Origin: DASVXQ01 sp046727955
GTDB taxonomy: Bacteria > Actinomycetota > CALGFH01
NCBI GenBank assembly: GCA_046727955.1
Contig: JBKPDO010000170.1
Coordinates: forward strand, 3,652-67,651
Direction of reading: 5' to 3'
DNA: 64,000 bases
Shown here in pieces: positions 42,901 to 50,685 of the stretch. How positions within the stretch are numbered: the first letter of the stretch is position 1; every line of letters starts with the position of its first letter. The position numbers and the translations under genes were made by a program. The notes below the pieces were generated by a model that saw only the letters and a list, made by a program, of their open reading frames with translations, had not been told where the DNA came from and did not search any database.

Positions 42901-43040
42901 ATGATCCGCCGCGCTCCACCTTCTGGGGGCTCGTGGGCGCCGTGTTCGGCCTCCGGGCGGCCAGCCGCGGCCCTCGCGCCCTTGGCCGCTACGAGGCCGG
43001 CAGGATGGCCAGGCGCGCGATCCGACGCTGGCTCTGCTAA
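42901..43040 (+). pseudogene. Frameshifted small gene
   Basis: ATG at 42901 after ggaaggag opens MIRR; two bases later the frame would need to change to give STFWGLVGAVFGLRAASRGP and RALGRYEAGRMARRAIRRWL ending at TAA (43038-43040). A two-base insertion at about 42,913 explains this. The intact product would be a basic protein of about 45 residues. Confidence 0.5.
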
Positions 43041-43066
43041 CCTCGCGCGCCGGCTAGTCTGAGCAG

Positions 43067-43219
43067 CTATCCCTTCTTGACGGGCGGGCTCGCGGATCGG
43101 CGCCGGCGCGGCCGCGGCAGCTGCTCCCGACGTTCCGGCGCGCTCGGGTTCGGCCGCGGGGTTTGCTGAGGAACTGATGGCTTCTCGGGCTGCGACGGGG
43201 GCTTCTTCGGATCAGGCAC
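43067..43219 (-). CDS. Small Pro/Arg-rich protein
   Basis: 50 residues from a GTG at 43219, four bases beyond the end of the membrane protein gene upstream on the same strand. Sequence is low-complexity (PDPKKPPSQPEKPSVP, PRPRRRRSASPPVKKG). It may be a real coupled gene or a chance frame. Confidence 0.35.
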   Translation of the reverse strand: MPDPKKPPSQPEKPSVPQQTPRPNPSAPERREQLPRPRRRRSASPPVKKG

Positions 43220-43222
43220 GGT

Positions 43223-43702
43223 TCACCTCTTCCAGAGCATAACGAGCCAGACCACGACCTCGGCGGCCAGGGCGATGTTGGCGACCTGGAACGCCCCGAA
43301 CAGCGGTCGCATGTTATCCTCATTGGCCTTGAAGTCAGCCTCCAGGTGCTCGGCGAGCTGCTTGTACATCGCCCACACGGGGGCCGGAGGGTCATCCTCG
43401 ATGTAGCTGCCGATGATCACGCTCGGCCGGGTCCGGAAGTACCACTCCCTGCGGACCGCGAGGATATACATCACGGCCCCGGCCGCTACAACGAACAGCG
43501 CGATCGCCAGCCAGGCGAACCCGGATGGCCGGCGCCCCTGGAGGGCGAGGCCACCAAGGAACGAGGTCACCAGGGACGCGACGGCAAGCAGCGTTCCGGC
43601 GCGACTGCGAAGCCCGTCGAGGACGGACTGCTGCTGCGCAATAGCGCGAAGCCCTTCCTGGTGGGCGAGCTTGTAGCCCTCATGGTTCGGCTGTTCGCTC
43701 AT
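43223..43702 (-). CDS. Two-helix membrane protein, paralogue A
   Basis: 159 residues. N-terminal helical segment (LAHQEGLRAIAQQQSVLDGL), then two membrane helices (TLLAVASLVTSFLGGLAL and FAWLAIALFVVAAGAVMYIL), a cytoplasmic part (SVIIGSYIEDDPPAPVWAMY, KQLAEHLEADFKANEDNMRP) and a third hydrophobic C-terminus (LAAEVVVWLVMLW). The two-helix hairpin followed by a soluble domain resembles SLATT-type proteins thought to form pores in defence systems, but that is a loose resemblance. A truncated paralogue lies at 45,447-46,031. Confidence 0.7.
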   Translation of the reverse strand: MSEQPNHEGYKLAHQEGLRAIAQQQSVLDGLRSRAGTLLAVASLVTSFLGGLALQGRRPSGFAWLAIALFVVAAGAVMYILAVRREWYFRTRPSVIIGSYIEDDPPAPVWAMYKQLAEHLEADFKANEDNMRPLFGAFQVANIALAAEVVVWLVMLWKR

Positions 43703-43899
43703 GGCGGCGAACCTATCAGCTGCCGGCCGGCCTCGTGCGCCGGCCGGCGAGGGCTGCCTACACCTCGTCAACGAGGCCCTAGTCGTACTCGAGGAGGTCG
43801 GCGGCGCCCTTGAACTCCGGGTCCGGCCCGAGCCGACCATCGGATTTCACCCATCCGGCGGATGCCAATGACCACGCCCGCCCGGCTACGCTGAACGGG

Positions 43900-44112
43900 A
43901 TGCTCCCGTCCCCCCTCACACGGCAGCAGACACAGCAGCGCTGCCAGTGTGGTCGCTACCTCGCCTGGCCGCGCACACCGACCGGCCACGCACCACCACG
44001 GTGCTGCGCGTGCATGCAGCCCGCCGACCAGTGCACCTGTCAGCCCACCGACCAGCCCGCCGAGGGCTGCCTCGGCATTGACCTCCTCGCCGACCCGGCC
44101 GATTGCGAATAG
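43900..44112 (+). CDS. Cys-rich small protein
   Basis: 70 residues from the ATG at 43900. Cys-rich: QRCQCGRYLAWP, PPRCCACMQPADQCTCQ, EGCLGIDLLADPADCE. The spacing suggests metal binding. No ribosome binding site of note. No family recognised. Confidence 0.5.
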   Translation: MLPSPLTRQQTQQRCQCGRYLAWPRTPTGHAPPRCCACMQPADQCTCQPTDQPAEGCLGIDLLADPADCE

Positions 44113-44114
44113 CC

Positions 44115-44366
44115 ATGGCAGCGCCGTCCCGCCGCGAGCTCGCCCGTCAGCAGCTCGAGTTCGCCCGCGACGGCCGCCAGCATCTCACTCGCCTCGGCGA
44201 CCAAGCCACCGAGCGGGAGTGGGAATGGGCCCGCATCAACGAGTGGTCCGCCTACTGCCAGGCCCGTCGCGCCGGCCTCAAGAACCCCGAGATCGCCCGC
44301 CTCCTCGGCGTCAGCCGCGAGGTGCTGTGGGAGCGGCACGGCCGTCACTACCCGCCACCGCCCTGA
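44115..44366 (+). CDS. Small putative DNA-binding protein
   Basis: 83 residues from the ATG at 44115. Helical; the C-terminal part (RAGLKNPEIARLLGVSREVL) is a helix-turn-helix of the sort used for DNA recognition. Starts two bases after the previous gene. Role unknown. Confidence 0.6.
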   Translation: MAAPSRRELARQQLEFARDGRQHLTRLGDQATEREWEWARINEWSAYCQARRAGLKNPEIARLLGVSREVLWERHGRHYPPPP

Positions 44367-44464
44367 CCGGTGAGCGGGTGCAGCGTAGCTGAGGCAGCAG
44401 GCCACGCGGTTGATGCTGGCCCGGCTGGCAGCCGGGCGGGCAGGCGTCGTAGATTCCGCCGACC

Positions 44465-45436
44465 ATGAAGCGCCTGAAGAACCTCACCAATAGGGTGATC
44501 GTGGCCGCCGGTGTGGTGGTCGTGCTGCTCGCGGTCGTGCTTGTGGTCCCGCGGCTGCTGTACCCGCCGCTGCCGGCGTCGCGTTTCGCCAGCGTCGCCC
44601 CAGACAAGCGCATCGAACTGGAGACCAACCGGCTCAAGCTCCAAAACGACGCCCGGACCACCCTGCTGCAGGGCTTGGCTGGCGGGATACTGCTGCTTGG
44701 CGCTTACCTGACCTGGCGCCAGCTACAGGTCAACCGCGAGGGGCAGATCACCGACCGCTACACCAAGGCCGTCGACCAGCTTGGCCATGCGGAGCTTGAC
44801 GTGCGGCTTGGCGGGATCTATGCGCTGGAGCGGATCGCCCGTGACTCGCCAGCTGACCGGGCCACGATCCGGGAGGTGTTGACCGCCTTCGTCCGCGGTC
44901 ATGCTCCGTGGCCGCCGAGGCTGCCTGGCCAGTACGTCGCCACGGCGCCGATCGACCAGGTGTCATCCCTGGGGGAGCGGGCCCCCGACGTGCAGGCGAG
45001 CCTAACAGTGCTTGGCCGTGGCGGCTTCGGATCGCTCGATAGGGCTGACCGACTTGATCTGAGTGACACCGATATGCGGCGCGCGAACCTCTACCTCGCC
45101 CACCTGGAAGGAGCGATCCTGATACGCGCCCACTTGGAGCGGGCGGCCCTCATCAGTGCCCACCTGGAGAAGGCGACCCTTTGGCGTGCGCACCTGGAGG
45201 GCGCCCACCTCAACGGCGCCCACCTGGAGAGGGCGCGATTGGAGGCCACGTACTGGAGGGGGCGCTGGCCGAGCGTACCGTCTGGCCTGCTGGGTTCGAT
45301 TGGCGCGCAGCCGGAGTCATTGTTGCGGGCGAGGATGCCGCAGCGAGCCCACCACAGCAGGCCTAACAGCAACCTGCCGCCTGGACAGCCTGCTCGAACA
45401 TCAGCTCTCCCGCGGCCCTGCTCGCTCGGCTCGTAG
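44465..45436 (+). CDS. Pentapeptide-repeat membrane protein, 3' end frameshifted
   Basis: Two membrane helices (VIVAAGVVVVLLAVVLVV and LLQGLAGGILLLGAYLTW), then the conserved stretch ITDRYTKAVDQLG and VRLGGIYALERIARDSPADR, then pentapeptide repeats (ADRLDLSDTDMRRANLYLAH ... residues about 195-265). After about 45,240 the expected ending is in another frame: EGALAERTVWPAGFDWRAAG ... ending at TAA 45,364-45,366. The frame as read continues to 45,436 with unrelated residues. A frameshift or sequencing error near 45,235-45,262 is likely. Function of this widespread family is unknown. Confidence 0.8.
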   Translation: MKRLKNLTNRVIVAAGVVVVLLAVVLVVPRLLYPPLPASRFASVAPDKRIELETNRLKLQNDARTTLLQGLAGGILLLGAYLTWRQLQVNREGQITDRYTKAVDQLGHAELDVRLGGIYALERIARDSPADRATIREVLTAFVRGHAPWPPRLPGQYVATAPIDQVSSLGERAPDVQASLTVLGRGGFGSLDRADRLDLSDTDMRRANLYLAHLEGAILIRAHLERAALISAHLEKATLWRAHLEGAHLNGAHLERARLEATYWRGRWPSVPSGLLGSIGAQPESLLRARMPQRAHHSRPNSNLPPGQPARTSALPRPCSLGS

Positions 45437-45446
45437 GCGGCGGCGG

Positions 45447-46031
45447 TCACCGGCCCCGCCCTTTCCTCGGGCGCTTGCGGCGCGCCGCGCGGGGCGGCGG
45501 GTTGGGGTTGCCCCAGCAGTACGGATGCCACGGCTGGCCGTCCGGCCCGGCCGTGTGGCTGACGCGACGGCAGCGGCGGCAGCGGCCCACCTCCTCGGCC
45601 GACCATCGCTGCCGCCAGTTCCAACCGGCCGGCATCTCGGCCTGCCCGGCGGCGAGCCGGTCGAGCTTCGCCTCGGCGTCGGGGTCGTCGTTGGCGACCT
45701 GGAGCACCCGGAACAGCGAACCCATGCGCTCCTCGTTGGCGTCGAAGTCGGTCTCCAGGTGTTCGGCGAGCTGCTTGCGCATCTGCCAGGCCGGCGCCGG
45801 CGGGTTGCCCTCGACGTACTGCCCGATGATCACGCTCGGGCGAGTCCGGAAGCGCCAGCCCGGCCGTGAGGCGAGGACGTACAGCACAGCGGCGGTGGTG
45901 ATCAGGAACAACGCGATCGCCAGCCATGCGAGCCCGGTCGGTGGTTTGCCTTGCAGAGCCAGGCCGCCGAGGAACGAGGTCACCAGCGACGCCACGGCAA
46001 GCAGCGTCCATGGACTCTCCCCAGGAGACAT
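45447..46031 (-). CDS. Two-helix membrane protein, paralogue B, N-truncated
   Basis: 194 residues. From LLAVASLVTSFLGGLALQG onward it is closely similar to paralogue A (RTRPSVIIGQYVEGNPPAPA, KQLAEHLETDFDANEERM). The N-terminal 35 residues of A are missing and are replaced by MSPGESPWT. The homology stops exactly at base 46,007/46,008, at the edge of the low-GC islet. The C-terminus, past QVAN, is different and carries a zinc-finger-like part (GRCRRCRRVSHTAG ... WHPYCWGN). It is a rearranged copy. Confidence 0.7.
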   Translation of the reverse strand: MSPGESPWTLLAVASLVTSFLGGLALQGKPPTGLAWLAIALFLITTAAVLYVLASRPGWRFRTRPSVIIGQYVEGNPPAPAWQMRKQLAEHLETDFDANEERMGSLFRVLQVANDDPDAEAKLDRLAAGQAEMPAGWNWRQRWSAEEVGRCRRCRRVSHTAGPDGQPWHPYCWGNPNPPPRAARRKRPRKGRGR

Positions 46032-47275
46032 ACGACGTTATGGGCATTACTGCAACTTCGTTGCGGGACGTACGTCGATTGGCCCATGCACGCCACCCGG
46101 GAGGTCCGTGATACTTCGATGGTTACTCATCCGCAACGGCAAGTTGACCTGAGATGAACCGGCTATCGACACCTTGTCCGACTCGACCCATCCACGCTGG
46201 CGACAGCGGACTCGCTGGGATGGCCAAATAACTTCGGAGAGGGGGGGATGTGGACGTCATCGTCACGCCTTTCGAATTGGTTATTGGTGCTTTAGTTGGC
46301 CTAGCGATCTTGGCGCTCTGGCTATTCAACCGCAGTCGCGACGAGTCGCACCGGCTGCCGATCTCCCATGAACTACTGACAGTACTTGTAAGCGCCGCCG
46401 CGATTGCGGCCGTCCTAACCTATCGCTCACGGGTCATCACTAGAGAGCCGCTTCTTTTCATCGCAACGGCGGGAACCGTGGTCACGTTCATTGCTGTTGT
46501 CACGAACCTCATCATGACTCGGCGTATGCGCCAAGAGATGCACGACGTGTCCGGAGAATTCGGGCGGCAGATGACAGGCCTCGGAAATCTCCAATTCTAC
46601 CCTACGAAAGACGAGACAATGGAGGCATTGGCGCACGAAACGCATGGCGCGAAGGAGAAGCTGATTGCGACGCGATTCTCGCCCGCGGATATAAGCGTTG
46701 AAACAGATTATTGGGCAACTATTAAGCAGCGAGCATTCGATCCCTCAATTCTCTATATCCGGATCCACTGTCTCGCACACATGGAGAAGAGCGCCATCAC
46801 TGGCGTATGCAGGCTCATTGAAGAGTTGCGTGGCGCTCAGAGGTTCCAACTGGCAATCGCAATGTTCAATAACAGTTTCGAGATCATCATTGCCGACGAG
46901 CGGGAGTGCATATTTTGCTTCAATGATCTTTCCATGACTATTCGTAATGGGTTTCGCCTGGATTCCGTTCAACCGAATAGCGCCCGAGTGGTAGCGAACT
47001 TCGATAGTACCCTGCGCAGCATGTTGGAGGATTGTCATATTATCGTTGACTTTGGAGAGTTCGTACAGACAGCTGCTGATGTCCGCGCCTTGCAGAGTTA
47101 CCTGAAGAGAATCCATGAGGACTATCGTGGTGGGCGCTTGCCAAGGCCTATCCACACTAGCGAAATGGAAGAATACCTGCGGACGAACGTCTTCCAAGCA
47201 GTCCGAGACGGCTGATTCTAACCAGTCCTGCATTGTGGGGTGACGGGCTTGGGGTGAGGTAGGAGGATCGCGGCA
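46008..47275. other. Lower-GC islet inserted in the element
   Basis: From about 46,008 to 47,275 the base composition falls visibly below that of the flanks (many A/T-rich codons, unlike the rest of the window). The left edge coincides with truncation of paralogue B, the right edge with truncation of a SWIM-type gene. No transposase or terminal repeat is visible. The stretch 46,032-46,249 holds no gene and may contain the promoter of the membrane protein at 46,250. Confidence 0.65.
46250..47215 (+). CDS. Membrane-anchored protein with a PLD-like soluble domain
   Basis: 321 residues from a GTG at 46250 behind ggagaggggggg. Three hydrophobic segments at the N-terminus (LVIGALVGLAILALWLF, LLTVLVSAAAIAAVLTY, LLFIATAGTVVTFIAVVTNL), then a linker (MTRRMRQEMHDVSGEFGRQM) and a soluble domain: FYPTKDETMEALAHETHGAK, SILYIRIHCLAHMEKSAITG, FQLAIAMFNNSFEIIIADER. 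The order of strands resembles phospholipase-D-fold regulators (no HKD motif is present). The codon use is much less GC-rich than the neighbours, so it was acquired separately. Possible role: a membrane sensor or effector in cell defence; this is inferred. Confidence 0.65.
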   Translation: MDVIVTPFELVIGALVGLAILALWLFNRSRDESHRLPISHELLTVLVSAAAIAAVLTYRSRVITREPLLFIATAGTVVTFIAVVTNLIMTRRMRQEMHDVSGEFGRQMTGLGNLQFYPTKDETMEALAHETHGAKEKLIATRFSPADISVETDYWATIKQRAFDPSILYIRIHCLAHMEKSAITGVCRLIEELRGAQRFQLAIAMFNNSFEIIIADERECIFCFNDLSMTIRNGFRLDSVQPNSARVVANFDSTLRSMLEDCHIIVDFGEFVQTAADVRALQSYLKRIHEDYRGGRLPRPIHTSEMEEYLRTNVFQAVRDG

Positions 47276-47277
47276 TG

Positions 47278-47365
47278 AGCACGACACGACCTCGAGCACG
47301 GTCAGCGCGCCGGCGACGAGCAGGCGGGCGGCCTTGTTCTCGAGTGACTCCCGGGCGCGGGTCAC
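47278..47365 (-). pseudogene. N-terminal remnant of a SWIM zinc-finger protein gene
   Basis: GTG at 47365 overlaps the stop of the AAA ATPase gene (GTGA). It reads TRARESLENKAARLLVAGAL and TVLEV, the start of small SWIM-type zinc-finger proteins common on actinobacterial elements. The conserved Cys/His part that should follow is missing; the sequence runs into the low-GC islet. Confidence 0.55.
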
Positions 47366-48720
47366 GGCTCGACCTCTGTCGGCTGGAAGTGGCCGCCGCA
47401 GTCGGCATGCCGGAAGCCGGTCAGGTCGGTTGTCCGCTCGACCCCGCAGCCGTCGCAGCGCCACACGGACCGCCCGACCGGCGACTGCGCGCCAAGGTTC
47501 AACACTGATGGCGCCGTGGCGCGTATTCCGTTCGGCGATGCTTCCGGCTCGCTGACCTGCGGTTTCTCCCCACTCGAATACGCGCCATCGGGTGCGCTGT
47601 TAGTGGCGGCGCGTATTCCCGGGCGCTTGTTCGGCAGTGACCACCAGGACGGCCCGCGCCCACGCCTGCCCGGCGCGGGCCGCCGCTCCACCTCGACCTG
47701 GAGCGACTCGCTGGCGCGCTGCACGGTCCGCCAGGCAAGCCCCCGAGCCTCGGCAAGGTCACGCAGGTCCTCCGCCGGCCGTGGTCCGCCGGCGAGCTGC
47801 TCGGCCAGGAACGTCTCGGCGCGGTCCTGCTCGGGTGAGGGCCGGTCGACCGAGTGGCCGAGCAGACCCTCTGCCGTGTGGCTGGTGGCGCCCTCCCATA
47901 CCACCCGGGCGGTGTCGTAGAGGTCGTCGCCGACGATGCGGTAGGCGAGGCTTGCCGGCTTGGCGGCCAGGTTCGACTTGGAGACGGCCAGCACGCGGCG
48001 GGTGTCGGTCTCGTCGTCGGGGTCGGGCGCGACGAGCAGGCCGGCGCGCGCGGCGCCGACGATCCCGATCGAGCCGCCGCCCCTGTACAGCGGGTTCGCG
48101 CTAGGCATCTTGTTCAGGTGGCGGACCACCAGCACGGCGACGCCGGTCGACTCGGCGAGCAGCTTGAGGCGGTACAGGGCCCGCCGAACGTCCTGGTCCC
48201 GGTTGCTGTTGACCTCGGCGCCGAGGAAGGCCATCAGCGGGTCGACGACCACCAGGCCGTAGCTGGCTTCGGCGGTGAGGTAGACCTCGATACGGTCGAG
48301 GTCGGCGGGGATCTCCACGGGCCGGGGGCCGCCGTCGTCGGTGACGTGGTCGACGATGTCCACCAGGTCGAGGTTCGCGCCGGCGACTTCCAGGCGTGGG
48401 CGGATGGTGTCGGCGACGCCGTCCTCGGCCGAGAGCAGCAGCACCTTCATGGGTTCGTCGGGGAGGTGGCCGTCCGGCATCGGCGAGGCGGTCGAGACCC
48501 GCCCGGTGAGGTCGATCGTGATCGTGGACTTGCCGAGGCTGGGGTCGCCGTCCAGCACGGTGAGCTTCCCGAAGGGGACGCGGCCGGGCCATAGCCAGCG
48601 GACGCGCTCGGGCTTCATGTCGGCGGCGCGGATGGTGGCGAGGCCGCGGGGGTCGCCGTTCGGGACGGTCGCGCCAGCGATGCCGTGACCAGGGTCCACG
48701 AAGGGGCTGTAGCCGCTCAC
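47362..48720 (-). CDS. RepA-like AAA ATPase
   Basis: 452 residues. RecA-fold ATPase (AAA_25/RepA group): WPGRVPFGKLTVLDGDPSLG followed by KSTITID (Walker A), VLLLSAEDGVADTIRPRLE, LVVVDPLMAFLG (Walker B), VLVVRHLNKMPSANPLYRGG and SIGIVGAARAGLLVAPDPDD. The C-terminus contains a zinc-ribbon-like CDGCGVERTTD and HADCGGHF. Hexameric helicases of this type take part in plasmid replication or act in phage and element genomes. The ATG at 48720 overlaps the upstream stop by four bases. Confidence 0.85.
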   Translation of the reverse strand: MSGYSPFVDPGHGIAGATVPNGDPRGLATIRAADMKPERVRWLWPGRVPFGKLTVLDGDPSLGKSTITIDLTGRVSTASPMPDGHLPDEPMKVLLLSAEDGVADTIRPRLEVAGANLDLVDIVDHVTDDGGPRPVEIPADLDRIEVYLTAEASYGLVVVDPLMAFLGAEVNSNRDQDVRRALYRLKLLAESTGVAVLVVRHLNKMPSANPLYRGGGSIGIVGAARAGLLVAPDPDDETDTRRVLAVSKSNLAAKPASLAYRIVGDDLYDTARVVWEGATSHTAEGLLGHSVDRPSPEQDRAETFLAEQLAGGPRPAEDLRDLAEARGLAWRTVQRASESLQVEVERRPAPGRRGRGPSWWSLPNKRPGIRAATNSAPDGAYSSGEKPQVSEPEASPNGIRATAPSVLNLGAQSPVGRSVWRCDGCGVERTTDLTGFRHADCGGHFQPTEVEP

Positions 48721-49040
48721 TGACCACCTCCCGCCCTGCGCTCGAGCGCGTCGACGCGGCTGCGGAGCTGATCGACCTGGTAGCGCAGCGCGGCGTTCTC
48801 GAACAGCAGGTTGGCGGTGATGGATTGGAGTACCTCGACCTGCTCGGGCAGCACCAGGGCCTGGCGGACGTAGCCGCCGGCTAGCTCAAGCAGGGTGCGG
48901 GCGTGCTGCGCCTCGACCTGCTTGGCGTCCGGCTCGAATGGCGGGGCGCCGTCAGGGCCGGGTGCTATGCTTCGCTGGTCTAGGGGTTGTGTGGAGCGGC
49001 CGGGTGTGGGCGCCCGGCCGCTCTTGTTGTCTAAGGTCAT
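48717..49040 (-). CDS. Small coiled-coil protein upstream of the ATPase
   Basis: 107 residues. Pro-rich first third; the rest is helical, ending in a coiled coil (ENAALRYQVDQLRSRVDALE). It is coupled to the AAA ATPase gene and may assist it. No family recognised. Confidence 0.55.
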   Translation of the reverse strand: MTLDNKSGRAPTPGRSTQPLDQRSIAPGPDGAPPFEPDAKQVEAQHARTLLELAGGYVRQALVLPEQVEVLQSITANLLFENAALRYQVDQLRSRVDALERRAGGGQ

Positions 49041-49121
49041 GCGAGGCTCCAGTCGGGGGATCGGCCGGGGCGGGCGTGTCCTCGCTCACGCGCCGCCCCG
49101 GACAAACAGTCCGGGGTCGGG

Positions 49122-49313
49122 TCAGGCGGCGGGGGGTGCCTGGTCGGTGTGCTGCTCGATCCACGCCTCCACGTCAGAGAGCCGGTATCGCAGGAACCGC
49201 CGGCCCGACTTGATGGCGCGCGGACCGTATCCGCGGTAGCGCCACTGGTGAACGGTCTCGACCCGCACCCTGAACATCTCGGCCAGCTCCTCGGCCGTGA
49301 GCAGCCGCTCCAT
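49122..49313 (-). CDS. Excisionase-like helix-turn-helix protein
   Basis: 63 residues: LLTAEELAEMFRVRVETVHQ, WRYRGYGPRAIKSGRRFLRY, LSDVEAWIEQHTD, the standard form of small Xis-type winged-helix proteins of integrative elements. The ATG at 49313 is chosen because AAGGGG lies about six bases upstream; an ATG at 49319 is an alternative. It sits next to and divergent from the integrase, where an excisionase is expected, and probably directs excision. Confidence 0.88.
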   Translation of the reverse strand: MERLLTAEELAEMFRVRVETVHQWRYRGYGPRAIKSGRRFLRYRLSDVEAWIEQHTDQAPPAA

Positions 49314-49428
49314 CTGCATCCCCTTTGCCTGCTGACTACTGCTAACGATCACTGATTAGTGGTGATCGGTAGAGTACCATAGAGCCGCGCTTCAATGGCG
49401 ACTAGTCGAGCGAGGAGGCCAGGCGAGG

Positions 49429-50685
49429 ATGGCCCATGTCGAACGTCACCACCGCAAGCCATGCGCCCGGGCCAGCTGCGTCCATGGCTTCACCAAGCAC
49501 GCCAAGAGCGCCGAAGGCGCCTGCACCGTCGCCGGCTGCGCCTGCCCCCAATGGCGCGCGGCCGCAGGCGACCGCGGGACGTGGCGGGCACGCTGGCGCG
49601 ACCCGGTCGGCAGAGAGCACGCCCGAACGTTCCGGCGCAAGCTCGACGCGGACAGGTACCTCGCCGAGGTCGAGCACGCCAAGCTCAAGGGCGCCTACGT
49701 CGACCCGAAGCTCGGCAGGACCCGCTTCGGCGAGCTGGCCGAGCGTTGGCACAACACCACCGCTGGCCTCAAGCCCTCGACGCGCCACGCCTACCGGGTC
49801 CTGCTCGACCTGCACGTGTTGCCGAGCTTCCGGGACGCGCCAGTCGCCCACGTGGACCGGCTGGCGGTCAGCGAGTGGCTCGCCGCGCTGCTCGCCGGCG
49901 GGATGAGCGCAGCGCGGGCCCGTGATGCCTTCCAGGTCCTGTCGCTGGTGTTCGCCGCCGGGGTCGACGGCGGCCTGCTGGTCGCCAACCCGGCCAGTGG
50001 GGTCCGCCTCCCCAAGCTCTCCCCCACCGAGATGTGCTTTCTCGACCCGGGCGAGGTCGAGCGGCTTGCTGCAGCGATCGACCCGCGCTACCGGGTCCTG
50101 GTGAACACGGCCGCCTACTCGGGCGCCCGCTTTGGCGAGCTGGTTGCGCTGCGTGTCGGCCGCCTCGATCTGCTCCGCGGCACCTGCGAGATCGCCGAGT
50201 CCGCCACCGAGGTCAAGGGCCGGCTCGCGTGGGGCACCACCAAGAGCTATGAGCGGCGCACGGTGCGGCTGCCGCGGTTCCTGTGCGAGGAGCTCGGCGC
50301 CCATCTCGCCGGCCAGCCTCACGAGCGCGCCGAGCTGGTGTTCGCCGCGCCAAAGGGCGGCCCGCTGCGGCACTCCGACTTTATCAAGCGGCAGTTCCGC
50401 CCGGCAGTGACCGCGGCCGGGCTGGACCCCAAGCTGCGCTTCCATGACTTACGACACTCGTGCGCGAGCCTGCTCATCCGCGAGGGCGCAAGCGTGAAGG
50501 CGGTACAGAAGACCCTCGGCCACAAGAGCGCCATGGTCACCCTCGACCGCTACGGGCACCTGTTCCCCGATGAGCTGGAGAGCGTCGCGGACAGGCTCGA
50601 CCGTGCCCGCGCGCACGCGCTGACGGACCCAGGGCGGACCCAGCAGGCTCCGCCGGTCGCCCAGCTAGCTGGAAGGGTGCGTTGA
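49429..50685 (+). CDS. Tyrosine recombinase (integrase)
   Basis: 418 residues. An N-terminal Cys-rich arm-binding segment (CARASCVHGFTKHAK), a core-binding domain (GELAERWHNTTAGLKPSTRH), and the catalytic domain with Arg in YSGARFGELVALR, HDLRHSCASLLIREGASVKA (His and second Arg, about residue 338), the third His in TLGHKS and the nucleophile Tyr in TLDRYGHLF (about 373). The gene ends 16 bases before attR, the usual arrangement. It should catalyse integration at the CPBP gene end and, with the Xis-like protein, excision. Confidence 0.95.
   Translation: MAHVERHHRKPCARASCVHGFTKHAKSAEGACTVAGCACPQWRAAAGDRGTWRARWRDPVGREHARTFRRKLDADRYLAEVEHAKLKGAYVDPKLGRTRFGELAERWHNTTAGLKPSTRHAYRVLLDLHVLPSFRDAPVAHVDRLAVSEWLAALLAGGMSAARARDAFQVLSLVFAAGVDGGLLVANPASGVRLPKLSPTEMCFLDPGEVERLAAAIDPRYRVLVNTAAYSGARFGELVALRVGRLDLLRGTCEIAESATEVKGRLAWGTTKSYERRTVRLPRFLCEELGAHLAGQPHERAELVFAAPKGGPLRHSDFIKRQFRPAVTAAGLDPKLRFHDLRHSCASLLIREGASVKAVQKTLGHKSAMVTLDRYGHLFPDELESVADRLDRARAHALTDPGRTQQAPPVAQLAGRVR
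50622..50641 (+). repeat. gacggaccc/gcggaccc pair near attR
   Basis: gacggaccc at 50622-50630 and gcggaccc at 50634-50641, three bases apart. The same pair with the same spacing occurs near the other end of the element at 27,991-28,010, with a third copy at 28,014-28,021. They could be integrase arm sites. Confidence 0.55.

Noticed and set aside
46745..47277. Minus-strand continuation of the SWIM-type gene across the islet
   Set aside because: The frame stays open, but it is antisense to the real gene at 46,250-47,215 and shows no SWIM Cys/His motif.
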